Of a stretch of DNA of 47,144 nt, positions 1 through 17,526 are shown piece after piece (the first letter of the stretch is position 1; each line of letters starts with the position of its first letter). The DNA is from Chromera velia (lineage: Eukaryota > Sar > Chromeraceae): positions 1 through 47,144 of the forward strand of contig JAHBMJ010000066.1 in NCBI GenBank assembly GCA_018398765.1. The letters run 5' to 3'. A program made the position numbers and the translations under genes. The notes below the pieces were generated by a model, which was not told the origin of the DNA, did not search any database, and worked only from the letters and a program-made list of their open reading frames with translations.

Positions 1-36
1 CACACACGCACGCACACACACACACACACACACACG

Positions 37-68
<32 letters not shown>

Positions 69-102
69 CAATAAAAGAGGGAGGGGGAGAGAGAGAGAGA
101 GA
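1..102. repeat. (CA)n/(GA)n microsatellite
   Basis: Nearly pure CA dinucleotides with scattered CG, followed by a short GA run. It lies in an intron of the minus-strand N-acetylglutamate synthase gene that leaves the window, so in that gene's sense strand it reads TC then TG. Confidence 0.9.
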
Positions 103-517
103 AGCGGTGCACAAAGCCATTGTGCGCAGCATGGCATCACCAGGCTCTGTGCAAACAAAACCATTCACGTAAACGTTGTCGCTTCTCCTCTCTCCCCTGG
201 TGCTTTCACTTCCTCACAATGGTCCAAAGAAACACCGGGAAAATCGAACAAACGAGGAAAAGAGCGTATCAAACGGCAAAACTTGAGAGAAAGTGGAGGA
301 GGCCCCTACAGGACGCGAAGTCTTCAGCGAACTCCGAATGCCCCGCCTGTTGTCTCTTTGTGATCTTGCTTCGCATCCGTAGAAGAGGACGCCGCTTGCT
401 ATGAAGAGGACGCTGATGTCACAGAAAGACCTCTTTGAGTTGAGCGAAAGGGGTGGACAGGCAGTGGAGGACGAGACAAGGAGAAAGAGACCATGGCAGA
501 CAGACAGACAGACAGAC

Positions 518-6020
<5,503 letters not shown>

Positions 6021-6737
6021 CCTGTCTCTCTTTCTTCTCCTTCTGATGTGCTGCCCGCCGTCCACTCGGGGAGCGGTTGAGGCAGGAGTCGGCAATAGAA
6101 AACCAGACTAGACGAGGCAAACAAACAAAGCTGCTTCTGTCAAGCGGCCACCGGGTGAGTCACACCACCGAACTCAGCTCACGCCGAATTTTTCAGTCCG
6201 TCTCCAAGCCGCCCAGCCCAACAACGAGACGCAGAAAACGTGACATGGAGGTTTTTGAAGGACGCGGTATGTGATGTCTTGTACTTTTCGGCATGTGCAG
6301 ATGCTAGAGCTTCTGGAAACTTCACAGGAGGTGAGGCAGTTACTGTCGAAACTTTTCGAACACAATGGAAGACATCCAATCCAAGGATAAGACAGCTGTA
6401 AAACGCGCCCGAGCAGGTCAGGCAAAACAGTAGCGCATGCGTGGCCCCGGAAAGTACGTGTGAAGGACTTCACTTGCATGCAAAATCCCATTGCGGTTCG
6501 CACAAAGCGCTTTCGCGGGGCGGTTCGCACTCAGCGTTCCTGCGAGTATTTTGGTTGACGGTCAACTGGACCGGAATTTAATTCTGTCAGATCCAACGGA
6601 CTACTATCTCGAACGGTCGTGTACATATATAGCAGAAACACAGCATGAGAAGATCTTAAATTGGTGACGACCGTGTCTTCAAGCTCTTAGCTTTTCTCTT
6701 CGGTAGAGCAAAAATCTGAAGCACCAGGAGACCAGAG
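6021..6737. promoter_or_regulatory. divergent promoter region between NAGS and the lumen protein gene
   Basis: No coding sequence was recognised. The two start codons face away from each other across 717 bases. A TATATAGC octamer at 6626-6633 lies about 105 bases upstream of the + strand ATG, and the same octamer occurs in the Elp3/secreted-protein intergenic region. A TATA-like role is a guess from position only. Confidence 0.35.
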
Positions 6738-7619
6738 ATGAAGATCAAGACTGCTTGTTTGGTGGTCGCCTGCGGTGTGACTGCTTCACATGGTTTCGTT
6801 CCCTCTTCCTCCGGCCTCCCTTCTTTTTCCTTGCCTCGAAGAAGCCGCAGACTTCTTTTGGATGGCCACCTCGTCTTACGGGCCCAAGGAGACGGCACCG
6901 CTGCGGAAGAAGAGGAAAGTTTCCCTTCCAGCACTCGGAGACACTCTGCCGTCTCCTCTCTGAAGGCCCTCCTGCTGGCTGCACTGGCTGCCAGCTCCGT
7001 AGCGGGAGGCCGAGCACACTCTGCGGATGCAGCAGAGGAGGGTGTGACAGAAGACATTCTGAAGGGGGATGTCTCTGGATACTTGGAGGACGTCAGGGAG
7101 GCAAGGGAACAATTCGGACGCATCAGAGACGTCGTTCAAAGCCCGTCTCCAGTCAGTCAGACAGGCAGGCAGTCTCCTTTAATCAGACGAGGGAGACATC
7201 AACTTCAGTATCGATCTCCTGCCTGTGGTAATTTCTGTCATCCCGTCTCTCTCACTTCGCCCGCCTGGTAACCAGTCCGTCTGAAACTCCGAAAGGTTGA
7301 GATAGAAATGCGTCCACGCATGAATCCCACAGTCCAGCTTAAGCATGCACGTCTTTCGTGGGCGTGCGTGTGCGTGTGCGTGCCAGCCTGCGTGCGCGTC
7401 TGGGCGTGTGTGCGCGAATATCTCTCTCTCTCTCTCCCCGCCCCCCCCTTTCGCCCCCCCCACTTTTTCCTACCCCCTGTCTCACATCTGTTGCGTGTGT
7501 TCGGCGGGTGGGGGGCTGTCTGTGTCTGTGCCAGTTCGCGTGCGCGTATGTGTATGTGCATGCGTGCGTGTGTGTGTGTGTGTGTGTGTGTCCGTGTGTG
7601 TGTGTGTGTGTGTGCGTGC

Positions 7620-7657
<38 letters not shown>

Positions 7658-8550
7658 GTGTATGTGTATGTGTATGTGTGTGTATGTCCGTCCGTGCGAG
7701 TGGGGGCTGGGGAGTCAAAGCAATGGACCGGTTCTAGTCTTTTGTTCGTGGTGTCTGTGCATTTCTCAAATGGCTGAGTGTGTATGATGAGGCTGCATGG
7801 AAGCGCAATTAAGCGCTCAAATGAATTCAAGCACTCTCCTCATTCTCTTCTCTCCGGACTGCACCGCCGCCCTTGTGTTTGCAGGAGCAGATTAATTCAC
7901 AAACATGTGTACACACAAACAGATACACTGTACGCATGCACAAACAGATACACACATGCATACGTACATACGCGGATTGCATGGATGTCTACATCTGCTG
8001 CCGGCAGTCAATGGTGGTGGTTTTCATATCCAGCTGCAAACACAGATTCTTCCATGCAACTTCTCTTCTCACCTGCACACGTGCGTACGCATGAATGGAT
8101 GCACGAAAACATCCACTCCTTCCGGCCTCTTTTCTCTCTCGCTGCTCGTCTGTTCCTGCCTACCTGCCTACCTGCCTGCAGGATTACAGCGCCGCCCGAC
8201 AGATGTGCAGGACCGGGGCCATGTCCCAACCTTTGCCTTCCAGCGTCCGGATCATGCAGCAGGTCCGGCCGTCGAGAGAGAAGGATCGCATTCGGGACTC
8301 TGTGGATTTTTTTGTGAAAAAACTTGACGCATGGGACCAAGACAGCCTGTACCTTTTGAGGAAACAGGAGGATTGGACTGAACAGCAGGAGAGAAACTCA
8401 AAGTTCTCGCCGTCAGAGAAGGAAAAGAAGAAATTCGATGAGCGAGTGGAGACCTGGAGGGGCGAATACGAAGAAGCAGTGTTGGCTTTTGATAAGCTGA
8501 TTGACGCTCAGGCGGTGCTCGCAAAGCTTCCGGTTCCCCTCGGACTTTAG
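6738..8550 (+). CDS. thylakoid lumen helical protein, PsbQ-like layout
   Basis: Two exons, 6738-7151 and 8182-8550, joined in phase 0 (GTCAGT donor, TGCAG acceptor), give 260 residues. Residues 1-17 form a signal peptide ending ASHG before FVPSSS, matching the aromatic-after-cleavage rule of complex red-lineage plastids. A second signal near residues 67-97 begins with twin arginine (TRRHSAVSS), continues with a hydrophobic core ([17 protein letters not shown]) and ends AHSADA, as in Tat-dependent lumen proteins. The mature part (about 160 residues) is charged and helical: [61 protein letters not shown]. Size, Tat signal and helix layout suggest an oxygen-evolving-complex protein of the PsbQ or Psb31 kind, but no diagnostic motif settles this. 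The 1030-base intron is mostly (TG)n. A second possible acceptor at 7883 was left unused. Confidence 0.8.
7340..7690. repeat. GT-rich microsatellite, with a short CT/C block, in lumen gene intron
   Basis: A CT/C block near 7420-7470 is followed by long TG runs with TATG variants to about 7690. It is intronic and on the sense strand. Both strands stay open here only because of the repeat. Confidence 0.9.
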
Positions 8551-9679
8551 CTCGGTTAGGTGAGAGAGCGGGGGTCAGAGAGTGGCAGTATTGATTTGTT
8601 TGACCTTAATTTCTCTTCTCTTTTCTTCTTGTCGCGCGCCGGTCTTGCGAGATTGGGAAAGGGGTGGCGGTAGGGAGAGACTCGTTCGAGAGAGAGCGTG
8701 GGCCCTCCACGTAATTGGTTGTGGCGCGTCGGCTGGCTACTTAAGTTCAAGGAGGTCTTGCTGGCTTGAAGTGAATTCAAAGAAGGAAATGTGGATGTGC
8801 AAAGACGCACATCGTACAGAGATTGAGTAAAGCATGCAAGAATGAGTTCGGCTAGTAGCTTAGTGAAACAGGTTGGGAACGAGCAGTAATGAGCAGTGAA
8901 GGCCGGAGGAAGAGGGGATGAAAGCATAATTTGATGCCGGCAAAAAAGCAAAATCCGAAAAAGAAAGTTGACCTGGATTTATATGCAGATGACGATAGAT
9001 GCCAGTGACGCATTGAGGGAATTTTAAAAAGATGTATGACATTGTATATGCACATTCGCTCTCGATCCACAATAAGTCCATAAGACTCCATATGATCCTA
9101 TAGATCTAGCTATAGATATGATTCGATTTTTTTGAATAATATTATTATATTTAGTGTCACACACTGACTCACAGTCTTAGTAGCCCATGCAGAGTCTAGT
9201 TCACACTGATGCTTGTACTACTAGTAGTATATGAATGTCATTCTATGGGTCACCTAGTGGGTTACGTACCTAATTCATGTTTTTTCTGATATTGATATCA
9301 TATGAATGTCTACTTGTGTTCAATTCTATATATTTTCGCTGTTAAACCCTACTTTGAAATACCTTGAAATTGAGTTTCGAATCTTCACTTGCCCTAGCAT
9401 TTACTGCGGCTGCAACAGTATACCAGGCTGTCATAAATTGAATAAAAAGATGAGTAAAAAAAACAAACTAAAGAACAAATTAGTACTATTTTTTAATTTA
9501 CCACTACATATATTCTTGCTAAAATTTCGAAATGAGCGAATCAAGACGTATATATCTGTTTTCATGTCTGTATTATAGAGTGTATAAATTCTGATTAATT
9601 TATTATCTTATGTATATATGCACTGCCGGTGCGATCTGGACTGCACTGGCAACTTGAATGTTCACCAAGTTGACTCCAA
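8551..9679. other. convergent intergenic region with AT-rich island
   Basis: It separates the stop codons of the lumen gene (+) and the glycosyltransferase gene (-). From about 8980 to 9650 the sequence is markedly AT-rich and free of microsatellites, unlike the rest of the window. Short reading frames here, including one at 9306-9578, lack any recognisable motif. I see no gene. Confidence 0.6.
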
Positions 9680-12600
9680 CTAAATGCCAGTTTGAGACCG
9701 TGACTCCCGTTGTAAACACGAGAGAAAAGAGTCCCGAAAAGATGCTCCTGCCTCGATCTCCCCAAACCCCATCCTCTTTCTGTAATCTACCCTGTCCCCC
9801 CACTTGATGCTCTCCCTCTCTTCCCTCTGCGGATCAATTGAGAGTCGGTGCAGATCCTGACGACCAAACGCAGCCGCCCAGGAAGAGAACCCAGAGGCCC
9901 CCCAGAAGAGTTTTGCACTTTTGGACAGAATGACAAACTCCACGAATGTTGTCAGGTATTCGTTCGGGTCCTTCAGTGCAGTCTTGTCTAGGTGCACTGC
10001 CGCTAGCTGGGTGCTCTTGCATCTGACCAGCTCTTGTGCTTGTACACGTGCCTGCAGTGAGGGGGTCCAATTTAAGGATACAATCCAAAACGCGATGCGC
10101 ATTCAAGAGTACGTGTCTTTCGTCTGCTTGTTCATCAGAGTCTTGGGTCCACGTACTGCAGACGGGGCTCATAAAGAAAAAGAGAAAAGGATTTTTCAAA
10201 CAGCTCAGATCGTCAGTCGCCTCAGACCAGCTTCCATGCATGTGGACACGAATGGATGAGACAGACAGAGAGACAGACAGACAGGCAGACAATATGTTTC
10301 TTCTTCTCCTTTCTCTTCAGACAGACAGACTATATGTTTCTTCTTCTTCTCCCTCTTTTTCTTCATGAACACAACAGACAAAAAGAAAGAAAGAACAACA
10401 CAGACAGACAGACAGACAGACAGTCTATATGACAGACAGACAGACAGACAGACAGAAAGAAAGAAAGAAAGAAACAAATCGAGAGGGAGAGAACAAGAGA
10501 GAAAGAGAGAACAAGGAAGGAAGGAGGGAAGGAGGAAGGAAGCAAGGAAGGAAGAAAGAAGGAAAAACAGAAAGGAAGAGCCGAAAGGCGAAGAAGAAGG
10601 CAAAGTAGAATGACGAAAGCGCTGATGCAGTAAGAAGGAAGCAAAAAAAAAACGTCCGTGAAGAAATCCAGATGTCCCCAGCTGAACAGGACTTCTCAAT
10701 AAACCAGATAATGTACACCCCCTGTATTCTGATCGATCCTCTTTCTCCTGAGACTTCCTTCCATCATGCACTTTTCAGAAAACGCTCATTCTATGTTGAA
10801 CATCATCTCCTCCCCATAACCGAATGCTGCTCGTCTCATAGCCCGTGCTTTTCCTTTTCTTCTGGGTTTTTCTGTTCCCTCATTCTTCACAAAAAACCCA
10901 CACACGCACGCACTCACCCGTCTCACCCATGATCGATTCTTCCTTGTAGTGTTGGATTCGAAAAGAGAAGAGAAGAGAAGAGAAAAGAAGAAACAAAAGG
11001 GAGGGAGATCTTTCTTCTTCTGCAGCCTTCCTTTGCCGCTTCTGGTGTAATGAAACGAAACGAAACGAAGCAGGAGGGGCGATCGACCTCAAGGGTCCCT
11101 CCAAACTCGTTTATTTATGCGTTTGTTCAGTCCTCTTCTCTTCTCTTCTCTTCTCTCACTTTTGTGCCGCCATGCATCATTCTGTTAATTCGACCCCAAA
11201 CCTTTAATCTGTACGAATCGAGTGGCATTCGACCGATCATGCATGGAACATTACTATTGAAAAAACATGCAGTATACCCTACCAATAACTAACCTGTAAT
11301 TCTGGATTGTCGGTCATCAACAAAATTGGAGTGCCCTTGATGCTCTCATCTCCATACACCAAATCCATCGCGCTCTTGACCACCGACTCGTGCGTCACGT
11401 TCCCGTGTCTGTTCTCTTGGTTCGCGTCGTTCGTTTCACCCTTGGCGCCTCCCAAACGGAGGTGCACGGCCGCATACCGGGCCGAGGGGGCGCCGAACAT
11501 GTTGGAGATATGGGTCTCTGCGTTCCTCAGCACTGTGGGTGAGGGCTTGAAGGTGCCCTGCAGGGAAGCAGTCAGTCAGTCAGTCAGTCAGCCTTTCACG
11601 CGTGTTGTCTGTTTGTTTGTTTGTTTTTGTGTTGCGGCTGAAAGAAACTGTTTGAAAGAAAAGTGCCCGTCTGAGGAGAGGGGGGGACACTGACTGAAGG
11701 AATGCTCTCCGCATTCAGCGCAGCATTGACTTTACTTATGGGACGCCCTGGCCCTTGTGCGGGAAGAAAACGGGGAGCGCAGGGGCATCGGGGGGACGAT
11801 TTGCATTGGGGGGAGGGGAGTTCAACATGAGCAGATGGATAAAGCGCGCGAAAGCCAGGAAACGAGAAGGGAAGGAAAGGGAAACAAGCTCAATGAAAAC
11901 TTCAGGTGTAGAACAGAAGGGNNNNNNNNNNNNNNNNNNNNNNNNNNNNNNNNNNNNNNNNNNNNNNNNNNNNNNNNNNNNNNNNNNNNNNNNNNNNNNN
12001 NNNNNNNNNNNNNNNNNNNNNNNNNNNNNNNNNNNNNNNNNNNNNNNNNNNNNNNNNNNNNNNNNNNNNNNNNNNNNNNNNNNNNNNNNNNNNNNNNNNN
12101 NNNNNNNNNNNNNNNNNNNNNNNNNNNNNNNNNNNNNNNNNNNNGGGACGGACCGACCTGTACGAGACAGCGCAGGTATTTGACGTCAATTTTTTCCGAT
12201 TCCCCGAACAGAGACCGGGTCGACGGCGTGTTAGCCCCCATGAACAAAACTTGCGGGAGGTCCGCCATCTGGCTGTTCACTGGTTTCCCCCTGTCCAGTC
12301 TCTTCTCATCCATCAACCGAAACCTGCACTCCTCCTCAGGATCCCAACAAGTGTCTACCGCATACACGTACGATATCGGTTTCCTGTAGATTACCTCTCG
12401 GAGCTCTGACGATACTCGCCAGTCAAATGCAGCCGGCTCGAAGAAAAACTCCAAAGGAGCCGGTCTGTCCCAGTCAATCAGAAACACCCGACCGGCCAGG
12501 TGCGCTAGACGGAGAAGAAAAAAAATTCCGTTCAAACGATCACCAAGGCCTCCACAGAAGAGGTCTGGACTGAACTCCTCCCCCTTCTTACAGCTGTACA

Positions 12601-12967
12601 CCAGATATTTGGCATCCTTCTTTCCCCGCATCTGTCTATGAAACAGAAGATAGTCAAGGAACCAAGAAGGGCACCCAATTCTCTTCGCCTCTCCGGGAGT
12701 GCAAGAAATTTGGGGGAGCTCAAGAGGCCTCTGATCTAACCGACGAGGCAGAGGAACGAACCCCTCGACATCCCAGGAACGTTTCTTGGCGTAAAGAATC
12801 GAGTGGAGCCACAAAGACCCGGCCATCATCAGAGAGAAGATGGAGACGAAGAAACATAAAATCATGCGTTTGCGTTTTGTGGTGTCCATGCTTGCGCGCC
12901 GGAACTCAAGCTGTCGAAGACGGACAAAGTGCTCCAGGCCTCGCAAGAAGCCTTTCGACCTCGCCAT
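9680..12967 (-). CDS. type II membrane glycosyltransferase, fucosyltransferase-like
   Basis: Exons (complement) 12158-12967, 11294-11557 and 9680-10051 join in phase 0 throughout and encode 481 residues. The N-terminus is short and basic (FRRASMDTTKRKR), followed by a signal anchor near residues 35-57, giving a Golgi-type lumenal orientation. The region near residues 138-165, CGGLGDRLNGIFFLLRLAHL, resembles the N-terminal GGLG(D/N)R motif of O- and alpha-1,6-fucosyltransferase-like families. AAVHLRLGG in exon 2 matches the nucleotide-sugar HxR(x)G-type motif, and the C-terminal VEFVILSKSAKLFWGASGFS matches the usual terminal (D)xxxLSxCxxxVGxxSSFS element. Donor substrate is inferred from family resemblance, not proven. 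A 223-N gap lies in intron 1; because phase and family alignment run straight from VKYLRCLVQ to GTFKPSP, probably no exon is lost. Confidence 0.75.
10283..10370 (-). repeat. dispersed intron motif, two adjacent copies
   Basis: Located in intron 2 of the glycosyltransferase gene. In the sense orientation each copy reads roughly GAGA-AGAAGAAGAAACATA followed by TAGTCTGTCTGTC. The same arrangement appears near 28630, 29755, 38430 and 40566, always in the sense of the host gene. Confidence 0.55.
10377..10570. repeat. (CAGA)n and (GAAA/GGAA)n tract
   Basis: Tetranucleotide CAGA runs switching to GAAA and AAGG runs, inside intron 2 of the glycosyltransferase gene. Reading frames on both strands through this tract are repeat artefacts. 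Confidence 0.9.
11922..12144. other. assembly gap (223 N)
   Basis: A run of undetermined bases between exon 1 and exon 2 of the glycosyltransferase gene. Flanking phase suggests it is intronic. It most likely replaces an unassembled simple repeat. Confidence 0.95.
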
Positions 12968-13705
12968 CCTGCTACTTTCTCTCCCTCCCTCTCGCTCGCT
13001 CGCTTGCTCGCTCGCTCTTCTTCAGGCTATCAGTCTCTCATGCAGTCAGCCACTCAGCGACTCAACCGCTTGCCTCGTCCCTTTGGTCCCTGTGCACAGG
13101 ATGTTGATGATCTGGTCGCGGTACAAGATGCTCTGTTCTTTTTATGCAAAGCATGCCGGTGGGAGAGAAGATCCCCAAACTTGTATATAAGGAGGAGACG
13201 GAATTGATGATGATGATCGAACAGCTGAGTGATCGACGGGACGCTAGCTCACAACTCAGAATGACTCAGACTGACGGTCTCGCGGTCACGCGCGGTCCAT
13301 CGCGGTCCAGGTGAAATCTCTTTAAGTGCCCCTCAAGCAGTTCAGGCCTTTGCGGGGCCAGACATGGGCCCCGGCAGACATGCACTGAGAGAGCTAGGAA
13401 TGGAGTCTTCAAACGAAGTTCGAAGCTGCCGTGCGCCTTGCAATGAAGTCACCTCCATGGCAAAAGAAAACGCTGACACCACGGTGAAGTATCGATGGGA
13501 CTGCTGGTGGTATAGATCTTGCAAGAGCAAAACGTGAAGTGTGAGGCCCCTGCCTTCGTTGGAAGTGTGACTTGGTGCGGAGACGGAGACGTCCGGACCT
13601 TACTGGTTGCTGGTGTCTCGTGTCCGGCTGTGAAGGCGGTGCCAATTTGAGTGTGCTCTAACCTGCTTGTGCTGGTCGATCTCTCGTCTTGTAAGATCTT
13701 CTGAA
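12968..13705. promoter_or_regulatory. divergent promoter region between glycosyltransferase and UROD genes
   Basis: No gene recognised in 738 bases between two outward-facing start codons. TATATAAGG at 13184-13192 is a TATA-like string. The direct repeat GCGGTC near 13280-13310 (gcggtcacgcgcggtccatc) is the other visible structure. Confidence 0.3.
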
Positions 13706-14328
13706 ATGGGAGTGATGATGCGGGCACTTGGCTCTCTTGCCGTCTCGCTCTTCCTCTCTTCTTCATCTGCATTCCGTCTCTCCGTCTCCTCCCTCCCGTC
13801 TCCTGTGTCAAGCCAAGAGACCAAGCGTGCGCAAGGCAGCCAACCCAGAAGCTGTCTGAGCATGTCGGGAACATTGAAGAACGACTTGATGCTCAGAGCT
13901 GCCAGGGGAGAGACGGTGGAGCGAACTCCCGTATGGCTGTTCAGGCAGGCAGGCCGACACCTGCCAGAGTACAATGAGTACAAAAAGCAGAAGGGCAAGA
14001 ACTTCCTCCAACTCCTCAACGACCCAGAGGACGTCGCTGAGGTCACCCTGCAACCCATTCGAAGGTCCGTTTGTATGGGGGGTGTCCTCGAGGGAGTGTA
14101 TGACTGACTGAGTGAGTGTGTATGTCTCCGGCTCTCTGTCTCTGTCTCTCTGTCTCTGTCTCCGTCTGTCTCTGTCTCCGTCTGTCTCTGTCTCTGTCTG
14201 TCTTTGTCTCTGTCTCCGTCTGTCTCTCAGTCTCTCTTCGTCTCTCTGTCTCTCTGTCTCTTTGTCCCTCTCTCTCTCCCTGCCTCTCGCCCCCTCTCTC
14301 TCTCTGTCTCTCTCTGTCTCACTCTTTC

Positions 14329-14366
<38 letters not shown>

Positions 14367-14743
14367 TGTATGTGAGCGTGTCCGAGTGCAAGAGTGAGTG
14401 AGTTCGTTTGTCCATCAATCAATCAATCAATCTGCAGGTATGACGTTGATGCGGCAATTTTGTTTTCTGACATTTTGGTGGTCCTCCAGGCGTTCGGGTT
14501 TGATGTGGAGATGCCGGGAGGGAGGGGCATCACCGTGCCCTCTCCTCTAGCAGACGTGGAGGACTTCAGGAGAAGATTCCCCAGCAGTGACGAGGTGGAC
14601 GTCCAAATGAAGCTGGGGCATGTGCTGGAGAGTGTGTCACTGATCAAGGAGAGACTGGAAGGGCAAGTGCCGTTGATTGGATTCTCAGGTATGTATTCTG
14701 TCTTCTTCCTCTCTCTCTGTTTGTCTCTCTCTCCCTCTCTCTC

Positions 14744-14818
<75 letters not shown>

Positions 14819-17011
14819 GTGTGTATCTCTGTCTGTTTGTCTGTCTCTCCGCGTTTCGAAAAGAAAACGAAAGAAAAAGGGGGAAAAAAATGTCATATAA
14901 GTTGTCTCTCGATCCGCCCGCCCGTCTGGAGTTAATTCTTGCCCTCCAACTTTGTAGATACAGATTGATGCTCGTTTGTATCCGTCTCCGGACATAGAGG
15001 CGGATTGGTGGATCGCTGTCTGCTTCTGTTTTTCTTTCGCTCTTTGCTTTCATCGTCCCTTTTCTTCCTCTTGCCCTTTCGACGTCCCGTCCTTGCTTGT
15101 CAGCTTCCTGGCTGCATGGGTTATCTCCCTCCATTGCGGCAATCGGTGTGCCTAGAGAGGACGACCAACCCGGCGACAAGGGGAAAAAAACAGCAGACAT
15201 GACTTAGAAGACAGAAAGGGAAGGGCTGGCGCACCGCATTCATTCCTCTGCTTGCCATCGTCCTGTCTGCCTGTCTCTATATCTTTCTATCAACATCGAT
15301 TGATCCGTCTGAGTATCTGCCCTTCTCTCAACCCGTCTGATCGTCTGACTGTCTGTGTGCCTGTCTGGGTGTCTGCCCTTCTCTCTACCTGTCTGATCGT
15401 CTGACTGTCTGTGTGCCTGTCTGGGTGTCTGCGCTTCTCTCTACCTGTCTGTCTGCCTGTGTGCCTCCCTGCAGGTGCTCCGTGGACTTTGATGTTTTAC
15501 CTCGTCGGTGGAAGCAGCAAGCAGAACACCGACAGAGGGCGTCAGTGGCTGGAGAGACACCCCGAGGAGAGCAGAAAGATCATCAACGGGTTGACTGACG
15601 TCGTCATCGAATACCTTTCTGCACAGGTCGGTGGGACGGAGGCAGGCAGGATGGCTGGCAGGAAGGGAGAGAGTGAGGCTTCCTTCTTCCTTCACTGCAG
15701 TGGAGGACCTGCATGACAAGACAGACCAAAGAGAATATATGGAATTCAAGCGAGGCACAAGTATGAAGGAACCAATCAATGCTGTGTGCGTGGGATACAC
15801 TTTGAAAAACAAAAATCTTTTCCGGGGGATTGTGGAAGGAGTGCCCGTGCCCCTGCCGCGCTGGGCTTCCAAGGAATTGCCGGCCGTGCCTGCAGGCCTA
15901 GCTGTTCGTCGGAAGGCAAAGGGGGTAGGTCTATTTCTTAACCGTTCCGCCCCGTGCCCCCCCCGTCTGCCCTTGAAATGCCGCGTTTGATTGGTCGGAC
16001 GAATCATGGAGCTAGTAGAGAGACTTGTTGAAACTCAGAGAAACTTAGGACGGAAGGCACATTATATTTGTATCTTCCACCTCACTTAATGCCATTGAAT
16101 GTTGATTGATTCTCCCTCCCTCCGTGCAGGTCGAGAGGGGCGCCGACATGCTGCAGGTGTTCGAGGCCATGGGAGACTTCTTGAGTCCCTCTCAGTTCGA
16201 GGAGTTCGCCCTGCCGTCTCTGGAGAGAATCGCAAGAGAATTGAAGAAGAGACACCCCCAGGTCCCCCTGTTGGTCTTTCCAAGAGGGGCGTGCTACGCC
16301 ATCGCGACACTTCAGGTTTGTTTGTACCACGGCAGAGTGGGATTAAAGAAAGAGACCCATGCAGTCATGCAGAAAGGTACAGATTATTGGGGGGAGGAGA
16401 AGGCTGCATGCGCATTGGCGAGCCTCCGGAGCGTCATCCCAAATATGATCTTTGTTTGTCATTTGAAGCTAGAGAGACCAAGCGTAGGAAAGATCCATCC
16501 ATCTATCCATCTTCTTCTTCTCTGTATCTACACTGCCATGCAGCCGCTCATATGGGCCATGCATCCCGGAGGGCCCTTGATTTTCTGGTGTAAGAAGTCC
16601 TGAAGCGGTGTGAACTCTGTGTATCGGATAGTAGATAGAATGAGTGTACATACACAGGCGCTTCTTTCATAATTTCAAACTGTAAGCAACACTGCCTGCC
16701 ACCATTGGCCTAGCTTTGTGGTCGGAGCGATTGGATTGCCTCTGGGTGTATACATGTGGATGTATGTGTTGCAGGAATGTGGGTATGACGTTGTGACTCT
16801 AGACACGGCGACTGACAGGATGAGCGCACGGGCAGACCTGAGTCGAGCAGCTCGGGAGTCGGGACTTGGGAAGCCCGCACGGGTACAGGGGAACTTTCCT
16901 GTCGGGTTGCTGCAGGTAGGTAGGCACGTCGGTTTGGTCTTTCGGTGTCGCATTCTTTCTTTCATTCCTTCCTTTCATTCCTTCCTTCCTTTCCTTCTTG
17001 TTTTCTTTCTT

Positions 17012-17068
<57 letters not shown>

Positions 17069-17526
17069 CTTTTCTTTTGTTCTGCATGTCTCTCGCTTCT
17101 GTTTGTCTTTTTTTTCTTTCTTCCTTTCTTTCTTCCTGTTTGTCGCTTCTCGTTTTCTTTCTGTGCACATCAGTGTGGGCAGACGTGAAGCTGGTCTTCT
17201 CTCTCTCTTAGCAGTAGCGTCACGTCACGAACTGTAAGATAAGTTTTTAGACGAACAGAATAGAAGGTATTTGAATGACTGTTTTCTGTACTCTGAGTTC
17301 GCAGAGAAGGGATGGCGTGTCGCTGGAAGAGGACATAGAGAGAGTGCGGGCGGAGGCGGAGAGGATGCTGGAGCAGTTGGGGACCCAGGGGTTGATTGCG
17401 AACCTGGGGGAGGGGTTGACAGGGAAAGAGTCCCCTGCTTTGGTTGAAAGTCTGGTGAATAGTTTGCACTCGGCGTCAGAGAAAATGATCGGGTCGTCCC
17501 TTGCCGTGCCTTTGCAAGCAAAGTGA
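13706..17526 (+). CDS. plastid-type uroporphyrinogen decarboxylase, divergent active site
   Basis: Converts uroporphyrinogen III to coproporphyrinogen III in haem and chlorophyll synthesis. Exons 13706-14064, 14438-14688, 15475-15626, 16130-16315, 16775-16915, 17305-17526 are all phase-consistent and give 436 residues. The N-terminus ([20 protein letters not shown] then FRLS) is a signal peptide with an aromatic residue after the cleavage point, followed by a Ser-rich transit segment. Family landmarks: [18 protein letters not shown] (about 75-92), [14 protein letters not shown] with the conserved Asp131, [16 protein letters not shown] with Tyr212, [25 protein letters not shown] and IANLGEG. 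Unusual changes: human Ser219 position is Ala267 (VFEAMGD), the C-terminal LGHG is LGEG (Glu399), LDW is LDT, RYLPEY is RHLPEY, QGN(L/M)DP is QGNFPV. It may be a paralogue with altered activity. Introns hold (CT)n, (GT)n and (CTTT)n. Confidence 0.88.
14110..14375 (+). repeat. (CTCTGT)n then (TG)n, UROD intron 1
   Basis: Sense-strand CT/CTGT units pass into a pure TG run. It lies between the donor at 14065 and the acceptor at 14437. A similar compound tract fills intron 2 at about 14702-14830. Confidence 0.9.
14702..14830 (+). repeat. (CT)n(GT)n, UROD intron 2
   Basis: A CT-rich block is followed by a GT run of about 80 bases, on the sense strand, shortly after the GTATGT donor. Confidence 0.9.
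16950..17070 (+). repeat. (CTTT)n/(CT)n tract, UROD intron 5
   Basis: Pyrimidine-only tetranucleotide and CT runs in the intron between exons ending 16915 and starting 17305. Confidence 0.9.

Noticed and set aside
120-517. Search for the GNAT exon of NAGS left of 518
   Set aside because: No frame showing the expected DG-(I/M)GT motif or an acceptor in phase 2; the exon must lie outside the window.
7873-8094. Possible middle exon of the lumen protein gene after the TTTGCAG at 7883
   Set aside because: Exon 1 (phase 0) joins the exon at 8182 directly; the sequence after 7883 is CACA-rich, and no supportable donor or conserved residues were found.
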